Source: Cryobacterium breve (lineage in GTDB: Bacteria; Actinomycetota; Actinomycetes; Actinomycetales; Microbacteriaceae). Taken from it: 64,000 bases of DNA. The stretch covers positions 147,623 to 211,622 of the forward strand of contig NZ_SOGJ01000015.1 of NCBI RefSeq assembly GCF_004402375.1, given 5' to 3'. Under the pieces are notes generated by a model. It did no database searches. It was not told where the DNA came from and saw only the letters and a program-made list of their open reading frames with translations. A program made the translations under genes and the position numbers. Positions 1 through 10,152 of this stretch are shown here, piece by piece; positions within the stretch are counted from its first letter, which is position 1; each line of letters begins with the position of its first letter.

Positions 1-20
1 GCCGGAGTCTAAAATCAAGT

Positions 21-1322
<1,302 letters not shown>

Positions 1323-1342
1323 CGGTCGACGGAGAGCCCCGG

Positions 1343-1687
1343 CTAGCGCCCCTGGCGACGCTTACCGGGCCGCGGCTGGCCCTTGACCTCGGGTGCGCGG
1401 CCCTTGCCCTTCGCCGCCTTGGCCTTGCCGCCCGCCGGGAGCGGCGGCTTCCAGGGCTCGTTCGAGGCAGCCAGCTCGGTGCGGGCATCCGTCAGAAACA
1501 GGGTGCCCGCGGTGGTCAGCCGGGTGGTCTCCGTGGTGCGGTCGATGAGCACGACGCCGAGGTTCGCCTCGAGTTTCGCGATCGAGGAACGCAACTTCGG
1601 GGTGGAGATGCTGAGGTTCATCGCGGCGCGCGGAAAATGCAACTCCTCGGCGACGGCGATGAAGTGCCGGAGGAGGGTGTTGTCCAC
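1343..1687 (-). CDS. Truncated LysR-type HTH protein with basic tail
   Basis: The 114-residue product begins with a LysR-type winged helix-turn-helix (LLRHFIAVAEELHFPRAA, then a KLRSSIAKLEANLGVVL recognition region and LTTAGTLFL). It stops where the effector-binding domain of a normal 300-residue LysR protein would begin. In its place is a Lys/Arg/Gly-rich tail (KAKAAKGKGRAPEVKG and onward). I chose the GTG at 1687 because AAGAAAGG lies 7 nt upstream; an in-frame ATG at 1732 is the alternative. No sign of a broken reading frame is seen, so a stand-alone DNA-binding protein is more likely than a decayed gene. Target unknown. Confidence 0.7.
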   Translation of the reverse strand: MDNTLLRHFIAVAEELHFPRAAMNLSISTPKLRSSIAKLEANLGVVLIDRTTETTRLTTAGTLFLTDARTELAASNEPWKPPLPAGGKAKAAKGKGRAPEVKGQPRPGKRRQGR

Positions 1688-2106
1688 GGGAACGCCTTTC
1701 TTCTGACCCGCATGATTCGCGGGCAGACTCATAGGGTACGCGCCGAGTGTGGCCCGCGGTGACGGATGCCGGTGGAGGCGACGGCGTCTTCCCCCACGAC
1801 TCCGGTACTCAGGTATCACCCCTCTGGTGAAGTAAGTCCTGGTTCTGGACGATTTGTGGACAATTCGCAATTGGGCGGGGAGCCGAGTTCCGGCCTTGAC
1901 GCGACGAATATCGACCGGGAAGCGACGAACCTGCAATCCACCGTGACGCCGCCCGCGGGTACCGCGGGACCGCCTGCACCGCCCGCCGATGCTGGCGGTC
2001 CGCCTGCGCTGCCTGCTCTTCCCGGCTCGGACCCGGTCGACCATCTCTCATGGGCTCGGCGCACGCTAGGCTGGACCCGAAAAGTGAATATCGGGCCGTC
2101 AAGGTC
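1688..2106. other. Intergenic region between divergent genes
   Basis: About 420 bp without a convincing gene separate the LysR-like gene from the glycine riboswitch. Frames open on both strands here are low-complexity and have no recognisable domain. A small palindrome, CAATT-CGC-AATTG at 1861-1873, could be an operator. A TAGGCT box at 2067-2072 is a possible -10 element for the gcv transcript, but I see no matching -35. The rest is GC-rich with nothing recognised. Confidence 0.5.
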
Positions 2107-2296
2107 GATGCGGGAGAGTTCGACGCCGTCAGGCAGCCGAACACCGAAGGAGCAATCCTCCCCGACAATCTCTCAGGTACTCGTACCGCATCGAACTGGC
2201 CACTCTGAAAAGTAGTCGCGGAACCACAGCGACTCGCCCATGGTGAAAATCGCTCCGGCAACGGCGGCGGTGAAGCTCTCAGGCCTGACGACAGAG
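2107..2296 (+). promoter_or_regulatory. Tandem glycine riboswitch upstream of gcvTHP
   Basis: Two glycine aptamers lie in series. The first is closed by GATGCGG (2107-2113) pairing with CCGCATC (2186-2192) and contains the family's GGGAGAG, CCGAAGGAGCAA and ATCTCTCAGG blocks. The second is closed by CTCTG (2203-2207) pairing with CAGAG (2292-2296) and contains AATCGCTCCGGCAACGGC and AGCTCTCAGG. The linker between them is about 10 nt, as is usual. Downstream, CCGGAG (2333-2338) can pair with CTCCGG (2351-2356), without a T-run, so control of translation or processing is more likely than termination. Binding glycine is expected to turn on the glycine cleavage genes. Confidence 0.93.
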
Positions 2297-2378
2297 GGGG
2301 AGTTCCCAGGGGTTCGATCGCTCGACCGCGCCCCGGAGATTTTCGCTCGGCTCCGGTCGACGACAACCTGGAGAACTC

Positions 2379-3533
2379 ATGACCTCGGACACCGCCGCCC
2401 ACCCCGATTCCGCCCCACAGGCTGAGCGCTTCTCCCCGCTGCACCAGGCGCACGTCGATGCCGGTGCCAACTTCACGGACTTTGCGGGCTGGCAGATGCC
2501 GGTGCGCTACTCGAGCGATCTCGCCGAACACCACGCCGTTCGCACCAGTGCGGGCATCTTCGACCTGTCCCACATGGCCGAAATCGTCATTTCGGGGCCG
2601 GAAGCGGGCGCCTACCTCGACTACGCCCTCGCCGGCAAGCTCTCCGCGATCGACCTGCTCCAGGCGAAGTACAGCCTCATCCTCAACCGCGCCGGCGGCA
2701 TTATCGACGACGTCGTCGTCTACCGCACCGCCGAGAACGAGTACCTCGTCATCGCCAACGCCGGCAACCGGTTCCCGGCCTTTGAAGCACTGTCGGCCCG
2801 TGCCGCCCGCTTCGACGTCACCGTCACCGACACGAGTGACGACGTCGCTTTGATCGCCGTGCAGGGGCCGAACTCCCGCGCCATCCTCGAAGCCACCGCC
2901 GACCTCACGGTCGACGGCGACCTGCCCGCGCTCAAGTACTACCGTGCTCTCGGCGGCACCTTCCAAGCCGGCACCGTACTCGTCGCCCGCACGGGTTACA
3001 CCGGTGAAGACGGCTTCGAACTCTACGTCGACGTGTCGGATGCCGCGGCGCTCTGGGACGCGCTCTGCGCGGCGGGGGCATCCTTCCACCTCGTGCCGGC
3101 CGGACTCGCCAGCCGTGACACGCTGCGCCTGGAAGCCGGCATGCCGCTCTACGGCCACGAGCTGAGCACCTCAACCTACCCGGCCCAGGCCGGTCTCGGC
3201 CGCGTCGTCAACCTCGGCAAGGAGGTCGACTTCATCGGCCGCGAGGCCAGCGAGGAGGGCCCAAGCGCCGAGGCGCGCGTGCTCGTGGGGCTGGCGTCGG
3301 CCGGCAAACGTGCGGGGCGGGCCGACTACTTGGTATATCGCAGCGCGGATGCGACCGTGTCCGACGGCGTGATCACGAGCGGGGCGCTGTCGCCGACGCT
3401 CGGGCATCCGATCGCCATGGCGTATGTCGCGCCCGGGCTGGCCCGATCAGGCACCGAAGTCTTCGTCGACGTGCGCGGCACGCGCGTCCCCGCGACCGTG
3501 ACCGCCCTTCCGTTTTACAAACGTCAGAAATAA
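2379..3533 (+). CDS. gcvT: Glycine cleavage system T protein (aminomethyltransferase)
   Basis: This 384-residue tetrahydrofolate-dependent aminomethyltransferase takes the aminomethyl group from lipoylated GcvH, releasing ammonia and forming methylene-THF. The conserved [10 protein letters not shown] block is at 106-115, with GMPLYGHEL and a C-terminal GCV_T domain ([18 protein letters not shown] through GHPIAMAYV). Length is normal for the family. ATG at 2379 follows CTGGAGAA, a good ribosome binding site. It is the first gene of gcvT-gcvH-gcvP and lies 82 bp after the tandem glycine riboswitch. Confidence 0.97.
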   Translation: MTSDTAAHPDSAPQAERFSPLHQAHVDAGANFTDFAGWQMPVRYSSDLAEHHAVRTSAGIFDLSHMAEIVISGPEAGAYLDYALAGKLSAIDLLQAKYSLILNRAGGIIDDVVVYRTAENEYLVIANAGNRFPAFEALSARAARFDVTVTDTSDDVALIAVQGPNSRAILEATADLTVDGDLPALKYYRALGGTFQAGTVLVARTGYTGEDGFELYVDVSDAAALWDALCAAGASFHLVPAGLASRDTLRLEAGMPLYGHELSTSTYPAQAGLGRVVNLGKEVDFIGREASEEGPSAEARVLVGLASAGKRAGRADYLVYRSADATVSDGVITSGALSPTLGHPIAMAYVAPGLARSGTEVFVDVRGTRVPATVTALPFYKRQK

Positions 3534-3559
3534 TTCACCCCCTCGAGAGGAACACCGCC

Positions 3560-3931
3560 ATGGCTGAACAGTCCGAACTCCAGTACACCGCCGAGCACGA
3601 GTGGGTGCTGGTCGACGGCGCCACTGCGACCGTCGGCATCACCGCGTATGCCGCGGACAAGCTCGGCGACGTCGTCTTCGTCGAGCTTCCTGCCGTGGGC
3701 AGCGATGTCGCGAGCGGCACGGTCGTGGGCGAGATCGAGTCCACGAAGTCGGTCGGCGAGCTCTTCGCCCCTATCACGGGCACCGTCACCGAGACCAACG
3801 ATGCCGTTGTCGACAGCCCCGAGCTTGTCAACGGAGACCCCTTCGGTGCCGGCTGGCTGATCAAGGTCAGCTTCGCCGAGTTACCTCCCCTCCTCAGCTA
3901 CGCCGAATATTCCGCCCTCATCGGCGAGTAG
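3560..3931 (+). CDS. gcvH: Glycine cleavage system H protein
   Basis: The 123-residue lipoyl carrier shuttles the aminomethyl group between GcvP and GcvT. The lipoylation site is Lys63 in ESTKSVGEL, and the beginning (YTAEHEWV) and end (GAGWLIKV) are typical. It follows gcvT by 26 bp, with GAGAGGAACACC before the ATG. The last dozen residues ([15 protein letters not shown]) match the usual helical tail. Confidence 0.97.
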   Translation: MAEQSELQYTAEHEWVLVDGATATVGITAYAADKLGDVVFVELPAVGSDVASGTVVGEIESTKSVGELFAPITGTVTETNDAVVDSPELVNGDPFGAGWLIKVSFAELPPLLSYAEYSALIGE

Positions 3932-3961
3932 CGATAAAGAAAAGCGCAGGTTCCCGCACAC

Positions 3962-6892
3962 ATGTCACAGCCTTTCACTCAGCGCCACATCGGCACGGAT
4001 GCCGACGCGCAGTCCCGCATGCTGGCCATCCTCGGTTACGAATCGATTGACGCCCTCGTCAACGCCGCTGTGCCCGAATCGATCCAGGTGGACCAGTTCC
4101 GCACCGTCGGCGACAGCACGCTGCCGCCCGCCGCCACGGAACGCGAGGCGATTGCGGAGCTGCGCGAACTCGCCGGACGCAACACCGTGAAGCGCTCGAT
4201 GATCGGGCTCGGCTACTACGACACCGTCACCCCCGCCGTGATCAAGCGCAATGTGTTCGAGAACCCCAGCTGGTACACGGCGTACACGCCGTATCAGCCC
4301 GAAATCTCCCAGGGCCGTCTCGAGGCGCTGATCAACTTCCAGACCATGGTCGCGGATCTGACCGGCCTGTCCACGGCCAATGCGTCGATGCTCGATGAGG
4401 CGACCGCGGTCGTGGAAGGCATGCTGCTCACTCGCCGGGCATCGAAATCGAAGTCGACCCGGTTCCTCGTCGACGTCGACGCGCTCCCGCAGACGAAGGC
4501 GCTGCTCGCCAATCGTGCGGCCGCCCTCGGGATTGACCTGGTGGAGGTCGACCTCGCGTCGACCGCTGCCGACGCGACCGCCGAACTCGGCGAGTACTTC
4601 GGTCTCTTCGTGCAGTACCCCGGTGCATCCGGCCGGGTCTGGAACCCGGCCGGCGTCATCGCCGCGGCGCAGGCGCAGGGCGCGCTCGCCGTCGTCGCCG
4701 CCGACCTGCTGGCGCTGACCCTGATCACCTCGCCCGGCGAACTCGGCGCGGATGTCGCCGTTGGCACCAGCCAGCGCTTCGGCGTGCCGATGGGGTTCGG
4801 CGGTCCGCACGCGGGTTATATGGCCGTGCGCAAGGGCCTCGAGCGTCAACTTCCCGGCCGCCTGGTCGGCGTCAGCGTGGACGCGGCCGGCCACCCGGCC
4901 TACCGCCTGTCGCTGCAGGTACGTGAGCAGCACATCCGTCGGGACAAGGCCACCTCGAACATCTGCACCGCCCAGGTGCTCCTGGCCGTGATGGCCGGCA
5001 TGTACGCCGTGTACCACGGTCCAGAGGGGCTGAAGACGATCGCGCGCCAGGTGCACGAGCGCGCCGGGCAACTTGTCGTCGCCCTTCTCGCCGCCGGCGT
5101 CGACGTCGTCACCGCGACCTTCTTCGACACGGTCCGGGTCTCCGTGCCTGGCCGCGCCGCCGAGGTCGTCCGGGCCGCCGCTGTCAGCGGCATCAACCTG
5201 CACCTGGTTGACGCGGACACGATCGGCATCGCTGTCGACGAGACGACGACCCTGGCCGATCTCGCCCTCGTCGTCGGCGCGTTCGGCGGCAGGGACGCCT
5301 TCGGCCTGGTCGACTTCAGCATGGTCGAAGCGGGGCTCCCGCCCGAACTGCATCGCACCAGCGAGTTCCTCACCCACCCGGTGTTCAACACGCACCGTTC
5401 GGAGACGAGCATGATGCGCTACCTCAAGCGCCTCGCCGACTACGACTACGCGCTCGACCGCGGAATGATCCCGCTGGGCTCCTGCACCATGAAGCTGAAC
5501 GCGGCCACCGAGATGGAAGCCGTCAGCTGGCCCGAGTTCGGCGGCCTGCACCCGTTCGCCCCGCGCGCCGATGTCGAGGGCTACCTCGAGCTCATCCGGC
5601 AGCTCGAAACCTGGCTGACGGATGTCACGGGCTACGACTCGGTATCCCTTCAGCCCAACGCGGGCAGTCAGGGCGAACTCGCCGGGCTGCTCGCGATCCG
5701 CGGCTTCCACCTCTCCACCGGGGACACCCAGCGCACGGTCTGCCTGATCCCGTCCAGCGCGCACGGCACCAACGCGGCATCCGCCGTGCTGGCCGGCATG
5801 AAGGTCGTTGTCGTCGCCTGCGACGAGCTCGGCAATGTCGATCTCGCTGATCTGCGCGCCAAGATCTCGGAGCACGCCGAGAGCCTGGCCGCCCTGATGA
5901 TCACCTACCCGTCCACGCACGGGGTCTACGAGCACGAGGTCGGCGCCATCTGCCGGGCCGTGCACGACGCCGGCGGCCAGGTCTACGTCGACGGCGCCAA
6001 CCTCAACGCCCTGCTCGGATTCGCCCGCTACGGCGATTTTGGTGGCGACGTGTCGCACCTGAACCTGCACAAGACGTTCTGCATCCCGCACGGCGGCGGT
6101 GGGCCGGGCGTTGGACCGGTCGCGGCCAAGGCTCACCTCGCACCGTTCCTGCCGGGGCATCCCATGGCCCAGGGCGACGAGCACTACCTGCTCGGGGCCG
6201 GCGACGCGCCGGCGCTCGCCGGCGGTGTCGGCGGCACGGTCGTGCACACCGGCGGGCCGGTCTCGGCGGCCCCGTACGGCAGTCCGAGCATCCTGCCCAT
6301 TTCCTGGGCCTACGTGCGCATGATGGGAGCCGAGGGTCTGCATGAGGCCACCGGCGCCGCGGTTCTGGCGGCCAACTATGTGGCCAAGCGGCTCGAGGCG
6401 CACTACCCGGTGCTCTACGCGGGTGACAACGGTCTGGTTGCGCACGAGTGCATCCTCGACCTGCGCCCGCTCACCGAGACCACCGGGGTCAGCGTGGACG
6501 ATGTGGCCAAGCGCCTCGTCGACTACGGCTTCCACGCCCCGACCATGAGCTTCCCGGTCTCCGGCACACTCATGATCGAACCGACGGAGAGTGAAGACCT
6601 GGCCGAGATCGACCGGTTCGTCGAGGCCATGATCGCGATCAAGGCCGAAGCGGATGCCGTGGCGGCGGGCCGCTGGCCTGCCGACGACAACCCGCTGTGC
6701 AATGCTCCGCACACCGCGCAGTCGGTGATCGAGGGGGAGTGGACGCACGCCTACGACCGGGAGACGGCGGTCTACCCGGTGCGCAGCCTCATCCGTGGCA
6801 AGTACTGGCCGCCCGTGCGTCGGATCGACAACGCCTACGGCGACCGCAACCTCGTCTGCGCCTGTCCGCCCCCCGAGGCCTTCGAGTCGTAA
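3962..6892 (+). CDS. gcvP: Glycine dehydrogenase (decarboxylating), P protein
   Basis: The 976-residue, single-chain pyridoxal-phosphate enzyme decarboxylates glycine and passes the aminomethyl group to GcvH. The N-terminal half starts with FTQRHIGTD and contains ARNDSM-like variants ([17 protein letters not shown]). The cofactor lysine is Lys704 in [16 protein letters not shown], followed by a glycine-rich loop. Length is that of the fused (not split) form. ATG at 3962 is 30 bp after gcvH, completing a gcvTHP operon; the dihydrolipoamide dehydrogenase partner is not in the window. Confidence 0.97.
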   Translation: MSQPFTQRHIGTDADAQSRMLAILGYESIDALVNAAVPESIQVDQFRTVGDSTLPPAATEREAIAELRELAGRNTVKRSMIGLGYYDTVTPAVIKRNVFENPSWYTAYTPYQPEISQGRLEALINFQTMVADLTGLSTANASMLDEATAVVEGMLLTRRASKSKSTRFLVDVDALPQTKALLANRAAALGIDLVEVDLASTAADATAELGEYFGLFVQYPGASGRVWNPAGVIAAAQAQGALAVVAADLLALTLITSPGELGADVAVGTSQRFGVPMGFGGPHAGYMAVRKGLERQLPGRLVGVSVDAAGHPAYRLSLQVREQHIRRDKATSNICTAQVLLAVMAGMYAVYHGPEGLKTIARQVHERAGQLVVALLAAGVDVVTATFFDTVRVSVPGRAAEVVRAAAVSGINLHLVDADTIGIAVDETTTLADLALVVGAFGGRDAFGLVDFSMVEAGLPPELHRTSEFLTHPVFNTHRSETSMMRYLKRLADYDYALDRGMIPLGSCTMKLNAATEMEAVSWPEFGGLHPFAPRADVEGYLELIRQLETWLTDVTGYDSVSLQPNAGSQGELAGLLAIRGFHLSTGDTQRTVCLIPSSAHGTNAASAVLAGMKVVVVACDELGNVDLADLRAKISEHAESLAALMITYPSTHGVYEHEVGAICRAVHDAGGQVYVDGANLNALLGFARYGDFGGDVSHLNLHKTFCIPHGGGGPGVGPVAAKAHLAPFLPGHPMAQGDEHYLLGAGDAPALAGGVGGTVVHTGGPVSAAPYGSPSILPISWAYVRMMGAEGLHEATGAAVLAANYVAKRLEAHYPVLYAGDNGLVAHECILDLRPLTETTGVSVDDVAKRLVDYGFHAPTMSFPVSGTLMIEPTESEDLAEIDRFVEAMIAIKAEADAVAAGRWPADDNPLCNAPHTAQSVIEGEWTHAYDRETAVYPVRSLIRGKYWPPVRRIDNAYGDRNLVCACPPPEAFES

Positions 6893-6901
6893 CGTCTCCA
6901 A

Positions 6902-6982
6902 CGAATTTGACGGAGATTTTGTACATTCGGACCCGTTTGGGCCCGATTCGCGCCTCATGCGGCAAAATCTCCGTCGAATTCG
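6902..6982. repeat. Palindromic dispersed element, copy 1
   Basis: Arms at 6902-6921 and 6963-6982 are inverted copies (19 of 20 positions) built around GACGGAGATTTT and its complement, enclosing 41 bp. A second copy with the same arms is at 30811-30895; the two left arms match at 19 of 21 positions. Both copies lie just after the stop of a plus-strand gene and before the stop of a minus-strand gene. This suggests a short mobile palindrome (REP/MITE-like) that may also act as a bidirectional transcription barrier. Confidence 0.8.
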
Positions 6983-6997
6983 CCCGGTCGGGGTGGG

Positions 6998-7792
6998 TCA
7001 GGCTGCGGGGGTGAGAAGGCCGGGCCACCAGGCCAGGGCGAGCGGATAGCCGACGAAGGAGACGATGTCGAGGATCCAGTGCGCGATCACCAGCGGCGTG
7101 GTGCGTCCCCAACGCACGTAGCACCAGCCGAACAGCACCCCCATAACCGCATTGCCGAAGAACGGACCCACGCCCTGGTAAAGGTGGTAGCTGCCGCGCA
7201 GCAGCGCCGAGGACACGATTATCGTCCAGGTCGACCAGCCCAGCTCGCGCAGCCGGGTGAACAGGTAGCCGACCACGATCAGCTCCTCCACCAGTGCCGA
7301 GCGCAGCGCCGAGAGCAGCAGGATCGGGATCGTCCACCAAAACGTATCCATCGGTGACGGAACGACCGCCACCGTGAAACCGAGGGCCCGTCCGGCGAGG
7401 TAGAGCGCCAGGCCGGGGATGCCGATCACGAGCACCAGCCCGACACCCCGCTTCAGGTCCCGCCCCGGCTGGGTGAGGTCGAAGCCGAGACGGCGGAACG
7501 AGTTCTGCCCCGGTAGCCACAGCAGGTAGAACACCAGGGCCACCGAGAACAGGGCGAAGAAGATCTCCAGGAACTGGTAGCTGAAGTCGAGCCACTCTCG
7601 AGTCGACTGTGACCCGTTGAGGGTCGCCGACTGTTCCGCGAGCGGGCGGGTATCGGTCAGTCGGGCGATGATCGAGATGATCGAATAGAGAGCGGATGCG
7701 CCGAGCGAGAGCCCGAGGACGATCCCCACCTCCCAGCGGAGAGCGCGCCGATCACCGCGCAGAGTCACGCTCCCGGTTCCGCTCCCGGTCAC
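6998..7792 (-). CDS. CPBP-family intramembrane protein (CAAX-protease/bacteriocin-immunity type)
   Basis: The 264-residue membrane protein has about seven hydrophobic segments (for example WEVGIVLGLSLGASALYSII, FALFSVALVFYLLW, VGLVLVIGIPGLALYLA). Motif 1 of the CPBP/Abi family appears as VEELIVVGYLFTRL, although the usual EExxxR arginine is replaced by tyrosine in EELIVVGY. Motifs 2 and 3 are SYHLYQG and IAHWILD. GTG at 7792 lies 2 nt after the stop of the DCC-family gene, so the two are probably co-transcribed. Peptidase or immunity function is uncertain because of the motif 1 change. Confidence 0.8.
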   Translation of the reverse strand: MTGSGTGSVTLRGDRRALRWEVGIVLGLSLGASALYSIISIIARLTDTRPLAEQSATLNGSQSTREWLDFSYQFLEIFFALFSVALVFYLLWLPGQNSFRRLGFDLTQPGRDLKRGVGLVLVIGIPGLALYLAGRALGFTVAVVPSPMDTFWWTIPILLLSALRSALVEELIVVGYLFTRLRELGWSTWTIIVSSALLRGSYHLYQGVGPFFGNAVMGVLFGWCYVRWGRTTPLVIAHWILDIVSFVGYPLALAWWPGLLTPAA

Positions 7793-7794
7793 GC

Positions 7795-8184
7795 TCAGGG
7801 CTTCATCCGGCAGGCCGGGGTTCCGCCTGGCAGCCGGTGGCGGTACCGGGCCACGAACCGGTAGCCCGCTTCGGCGGCCCAGGACCACGGCGGAACGGTA
7901 CCCAGCCAGCCCAGGGCGCGCAGCGCGGCCGTGGGCTGATGCCGGAGCAGCGCCGCCACGGCGGCGGCGCCACCGAACTGGTGTCCGTCGACGACCAGCC
8001 ACACCCGGGACTGGGCATCCTCCGTCGTCAGCGCATAGGAGGCCAGGTCGGTCCACTGGTAGGGGGAGGAGGCAGGCATAGCGGGCAGGAGGCTCTTCAT
8101 GGCGTTGACGGACGTGGTGCAGAAGGCACAATCGCCGTCGAAGATCAGCAGCGGAAGACGGGCAGGTGCGGTCACGGTCATCAT
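7795..8184 (-). CDS. DCC-family (DUF393) thiol-disulfide oxidoreductase-like protein
   Basis: This 129-residue protein has the DCC-family start LIFDGDCAFCTTS, with a CxxC pair at Cys19 and Cys22 (family name from the conserved D-x-x-C-x-x-C). The rest (YQWTDLASYAL, a tryptophan-rich C terminus) fits the family's small thioredoxin-like fold. It heads a two-gene unit with the CPBP-family protein, which begins 2 nt downstream. Adjacent ATG codons at 8184 and 8181 are both possible starts. Substrate unknown. Confidence 0.85.
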   Translation of the reverse strand: MMTVTAPARLPLLIFDGDCAFCTTSVNAMKSLLPAMPASSPYQWTDLASYALTTEDAQSRVWLVVDGHQFGGAAAVAALLRHQPTAALRALGWLGTVPPWSWAAEAGYRFVARYRHRLPGGTPACRMKP

Positions 8185-8405
8185 CCAATCCTGCCACTGC
8201 CCGGAACGGGCATGATGCTGAATGTGGCGGAGAGTTTGCGCGCAAGAACCTGCTGTGGCGCAACTATCCTGCGCAGTTTGTTTCGCATGTGTAACGTTTC
8301 CTCAAGAGATTATGCGAATTCCGCACCTGCTCTTTAAGGTCGATATATCCGAGGTGTCTGCGCGCCCAAGGGCCGCGCGACATTTCCCTGCGCACTGGAG
8401 GAAAA

Positions 8406-10016
8406 TTGAAAATCAGGAGACTGGGCATACCAGCCATCGCCTTGGCCGCTGCGGGAGCCCTCGTGCTCTCCGGATGCGCCAGCGGAGACACCCCCGCAGA
8501 GGGCGACAAAGCGTCGATCATCACGACCAACGGCTCTGAGCCGCAGAACCCGATCATCCCGACGAACACCACCGAAACCGGTGGTGGCAAGATCGCCACC
8601 TCGATCTTCGCCGGACTCGTCTCGTACACCGCCACGGGCGAGACCGAGAATGAGGTCGCCAAGTCGATCGAATCCGACGACGCGCAGAACTGGACCGTCA
8701 CCCTGAACGAGGGCTGGGAGTTCACCAACGGCGAGGCCGTCACGGCCGATTCCTTTGTGGATGCCTGGACCTACGGCGCCATGTTCAGCAACGCGCAGGG
8801 TGCCTCGTACTTCTTTGATGACATCGCGGGCTTCAACGGCGAGGCCGATGCCGAACTGACCGGCCTGAAGGTCGTCGACGACACCACCTTCACGGTCGAG
8901 CTGGCCTCGCCTGAGGCTGACTGGCCGCTGCGCCTCGGCTACACGGCATTCATGCCGCTGCCCTCCGCCGCTTACGACGACATGGAAGCCTTCGGTGAGA
9001 ACCCGATCGGCAACGGTCCGTACATGCTGGACGGAGAGGGTGCCTGGGAGCACGAGGTCGGAATTGACCTCGTCACCAACCCCGATTACGACGGCGTGCG
9101 CAAGCCCGCCAACGGCGGCCTGACCATCGTCTTCTACGCCTCGCAGGATGCAGCGTACGCGGACGTGCAGGGTGGAAACCTCGACGTGCTCGACGCCGTC
9201 CCGGATGCGGCCTTCGAATCCTATGAGTCGGACTTCCCGGACCGCTTCATCAACCAGCCGGCCGCGATTTTCCAGGGCTTCAACATGCCCTACTACCTCG
9301 AGCACTGGAGCGGTGAGGAAGGCAAGCTGCGCCGCGCCGCCATCTCGATGTCGATCGACCGTAAGGAAATCACAGACGTCATCTTCCAGGGCACCCGCAC
9401 CCCGGCGACCGACTTCACCTCGCCGGTCATCGACGGCTACTCCGACTCCCTCAAGGGTGCCGAAGTTCTCGAGTACAACCCCGAAGAGGCCAAGGCCAAG
9501 TGGGCCGAAGCCGAAGCGATCGCGCCGTACACCGGCACGTTCGACCTTTCCTACAACTCCGACGGCGGCCACGCCGCTTGGGTGGACGCGGTCACCAACA
9601 GCATCAAGAACACGCTCGGCATCGAAGCCATCGGCAAGCCGTACCCGACGTTCGCCGCGGCCCTCGAAGACCGTGAATCCGACGCACTGACCGGTGGAAC
9701 CCGCGCCGGCTGGCAGGGCGACTACCCGTCGCTGTACAACTTCCTCGCCCCGCTGTACCAGACCGGTGCCGGCTCGAACTACGAGGACTACGCCAGCCCC
9801 GAGTTCGACGCTCTGCTGAAGGAAGGCGCATCCGCGTCTTCCGTCGAGGATGCGACCGCGAAGTACCAGGAAGCGCAGGAACTGCTGCTCGTGGACCTGC
9901 CGACCATCCCGCTCTGGTACTCCAACGTGACCGGTGTTTGGTCCGACAAGGTTGAGAACGTCGTCTACGGCTGGGACTCTGTGCCGCTGTACACCGACAT
10001 CACCAAGGGCGAGTAG
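8406..10016 (+). CDS. Peptide/nickel-type ABC transporter substrate-binding lipoprotein (SBP family 5)
   Basis: The 536-residue product is an OppA/DppA-like extracellular binding protein. It has a lipoprotein signal with lipobox LVLSGC (Cys24) and SBP family 5 features: GLVSYTATGETENEVAKS, WEFTNGEAVTADSFVDAW, NPIGNGPYML and RRAAISMSIDRKEI. TTG at 8406 follows GGAGGAAAA directly and is the supported start. It begins the first importer operon; permeases and a fused ATPase follow. A perfect 17-bp hairpin separates it from the permeases, probably to raise its level relative to them. The ligand is likely an oligopeptide. Confidence 0.93.
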   Translation: MKIRRLGIPAIALAAAGALVLSGCASGDTPAEGDKASIITTNGSEPQNPIIPTNTTETGGGKIATSIFAGLVSYTATGETENEVAKSIESDDAQNWTVTLNEGWEFTNGEAVTADSFVDAWTYGAMFSNAQGASYFFDDIAGFNGEADAELTGLKVVDDTTFTVELASPEADWPLRLGYTAFMPLPSAAYDDMEAFGENPIGNGPYMLDGEGAWEHEVGIDLVTNPDYDGVRKPANGGLTIVFYASQDAAYADVQGGNLDVLDAVPDAAFESYESDFPDRFINQPAAIFQGFNMPYYLEHWSGEEGKLRRAAISMSIDRKEITDVIFQGTRTPATDFTSPVIDGYSDSLKGAEVLEYNPEEAKAKWAEAEAIAPYTGTFDLSYNSDGGHAAWVDAVTNSIKNTLGIEAIGKPYPTFAAALEDRESDALTGGTRAGWQGDYPSLYNFLAPLYQTGAGSNYEDYASPEFDALLKEGASASSVEDATAKYQEAQELLLVDLPTIPLWYSNVTGVWSDKVENVVYGWDSVPLYTDITKGE

Positions 10017-10054
10017 AACTCGTTCGATTTGTTCAACAGCAGTAGATAGAACCA

Positions 10055-10093
10055 AGTGTGGGGTCCGGGGCGTGAAGCCCCGGACCCCACACT
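10055..10093 (+). other. Perfect 17-bp intra-operon hairpin
   Basis: AGTGTGGGGTCCGGGGC (10055-10071) is exactly complementary to 10077-10093, with a 5-nt GTGAA loop. No T-run follows, so it is not a standard intrinsic terminator. Its position between a binding-protein gene and its permease genes suggests an mRNA 3' stabiliser or partial attenuator. Confidence 0.9.
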
Positions 10094-10152
10094 GACTAGA
10101 CTCAACCAGTGATTGTGAATCTCATGTACATACGTTCCGGCTTGGGAACCTG

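Noticed and set aside
1766-2215. 149-codon open frame on the plus strand before gcvT
   Set aside because: It runs into the first glycine aptamer, is low-complexity and has no domain.
1809-3158. Long minus-strand open frame antisense to gcvT
   Set aside because: It mirrors gcvT codons; long antisense frames are expected at this GC content and the translation has no domain.
3965-6958. 997-codon minus-strand frame antisense to gcvP
   Set aside because: It covers nearly all of gcvP with Arg/Gly/Val-rich sequence and no motif; a GC-driven shadow.
8236-8245. TTGCGCGCAA palindrome upstream of the first importer
   Set aside because: Only 10 bp of simple GC alternation; expected by chance in this composition.
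8334-10055. 573-codon minus-strand frame antisense to the first binding-protein gene
   Set aside because: Shadow of the lipoprotein gene, which has a ribosome binding site, lipobox and family motifs.
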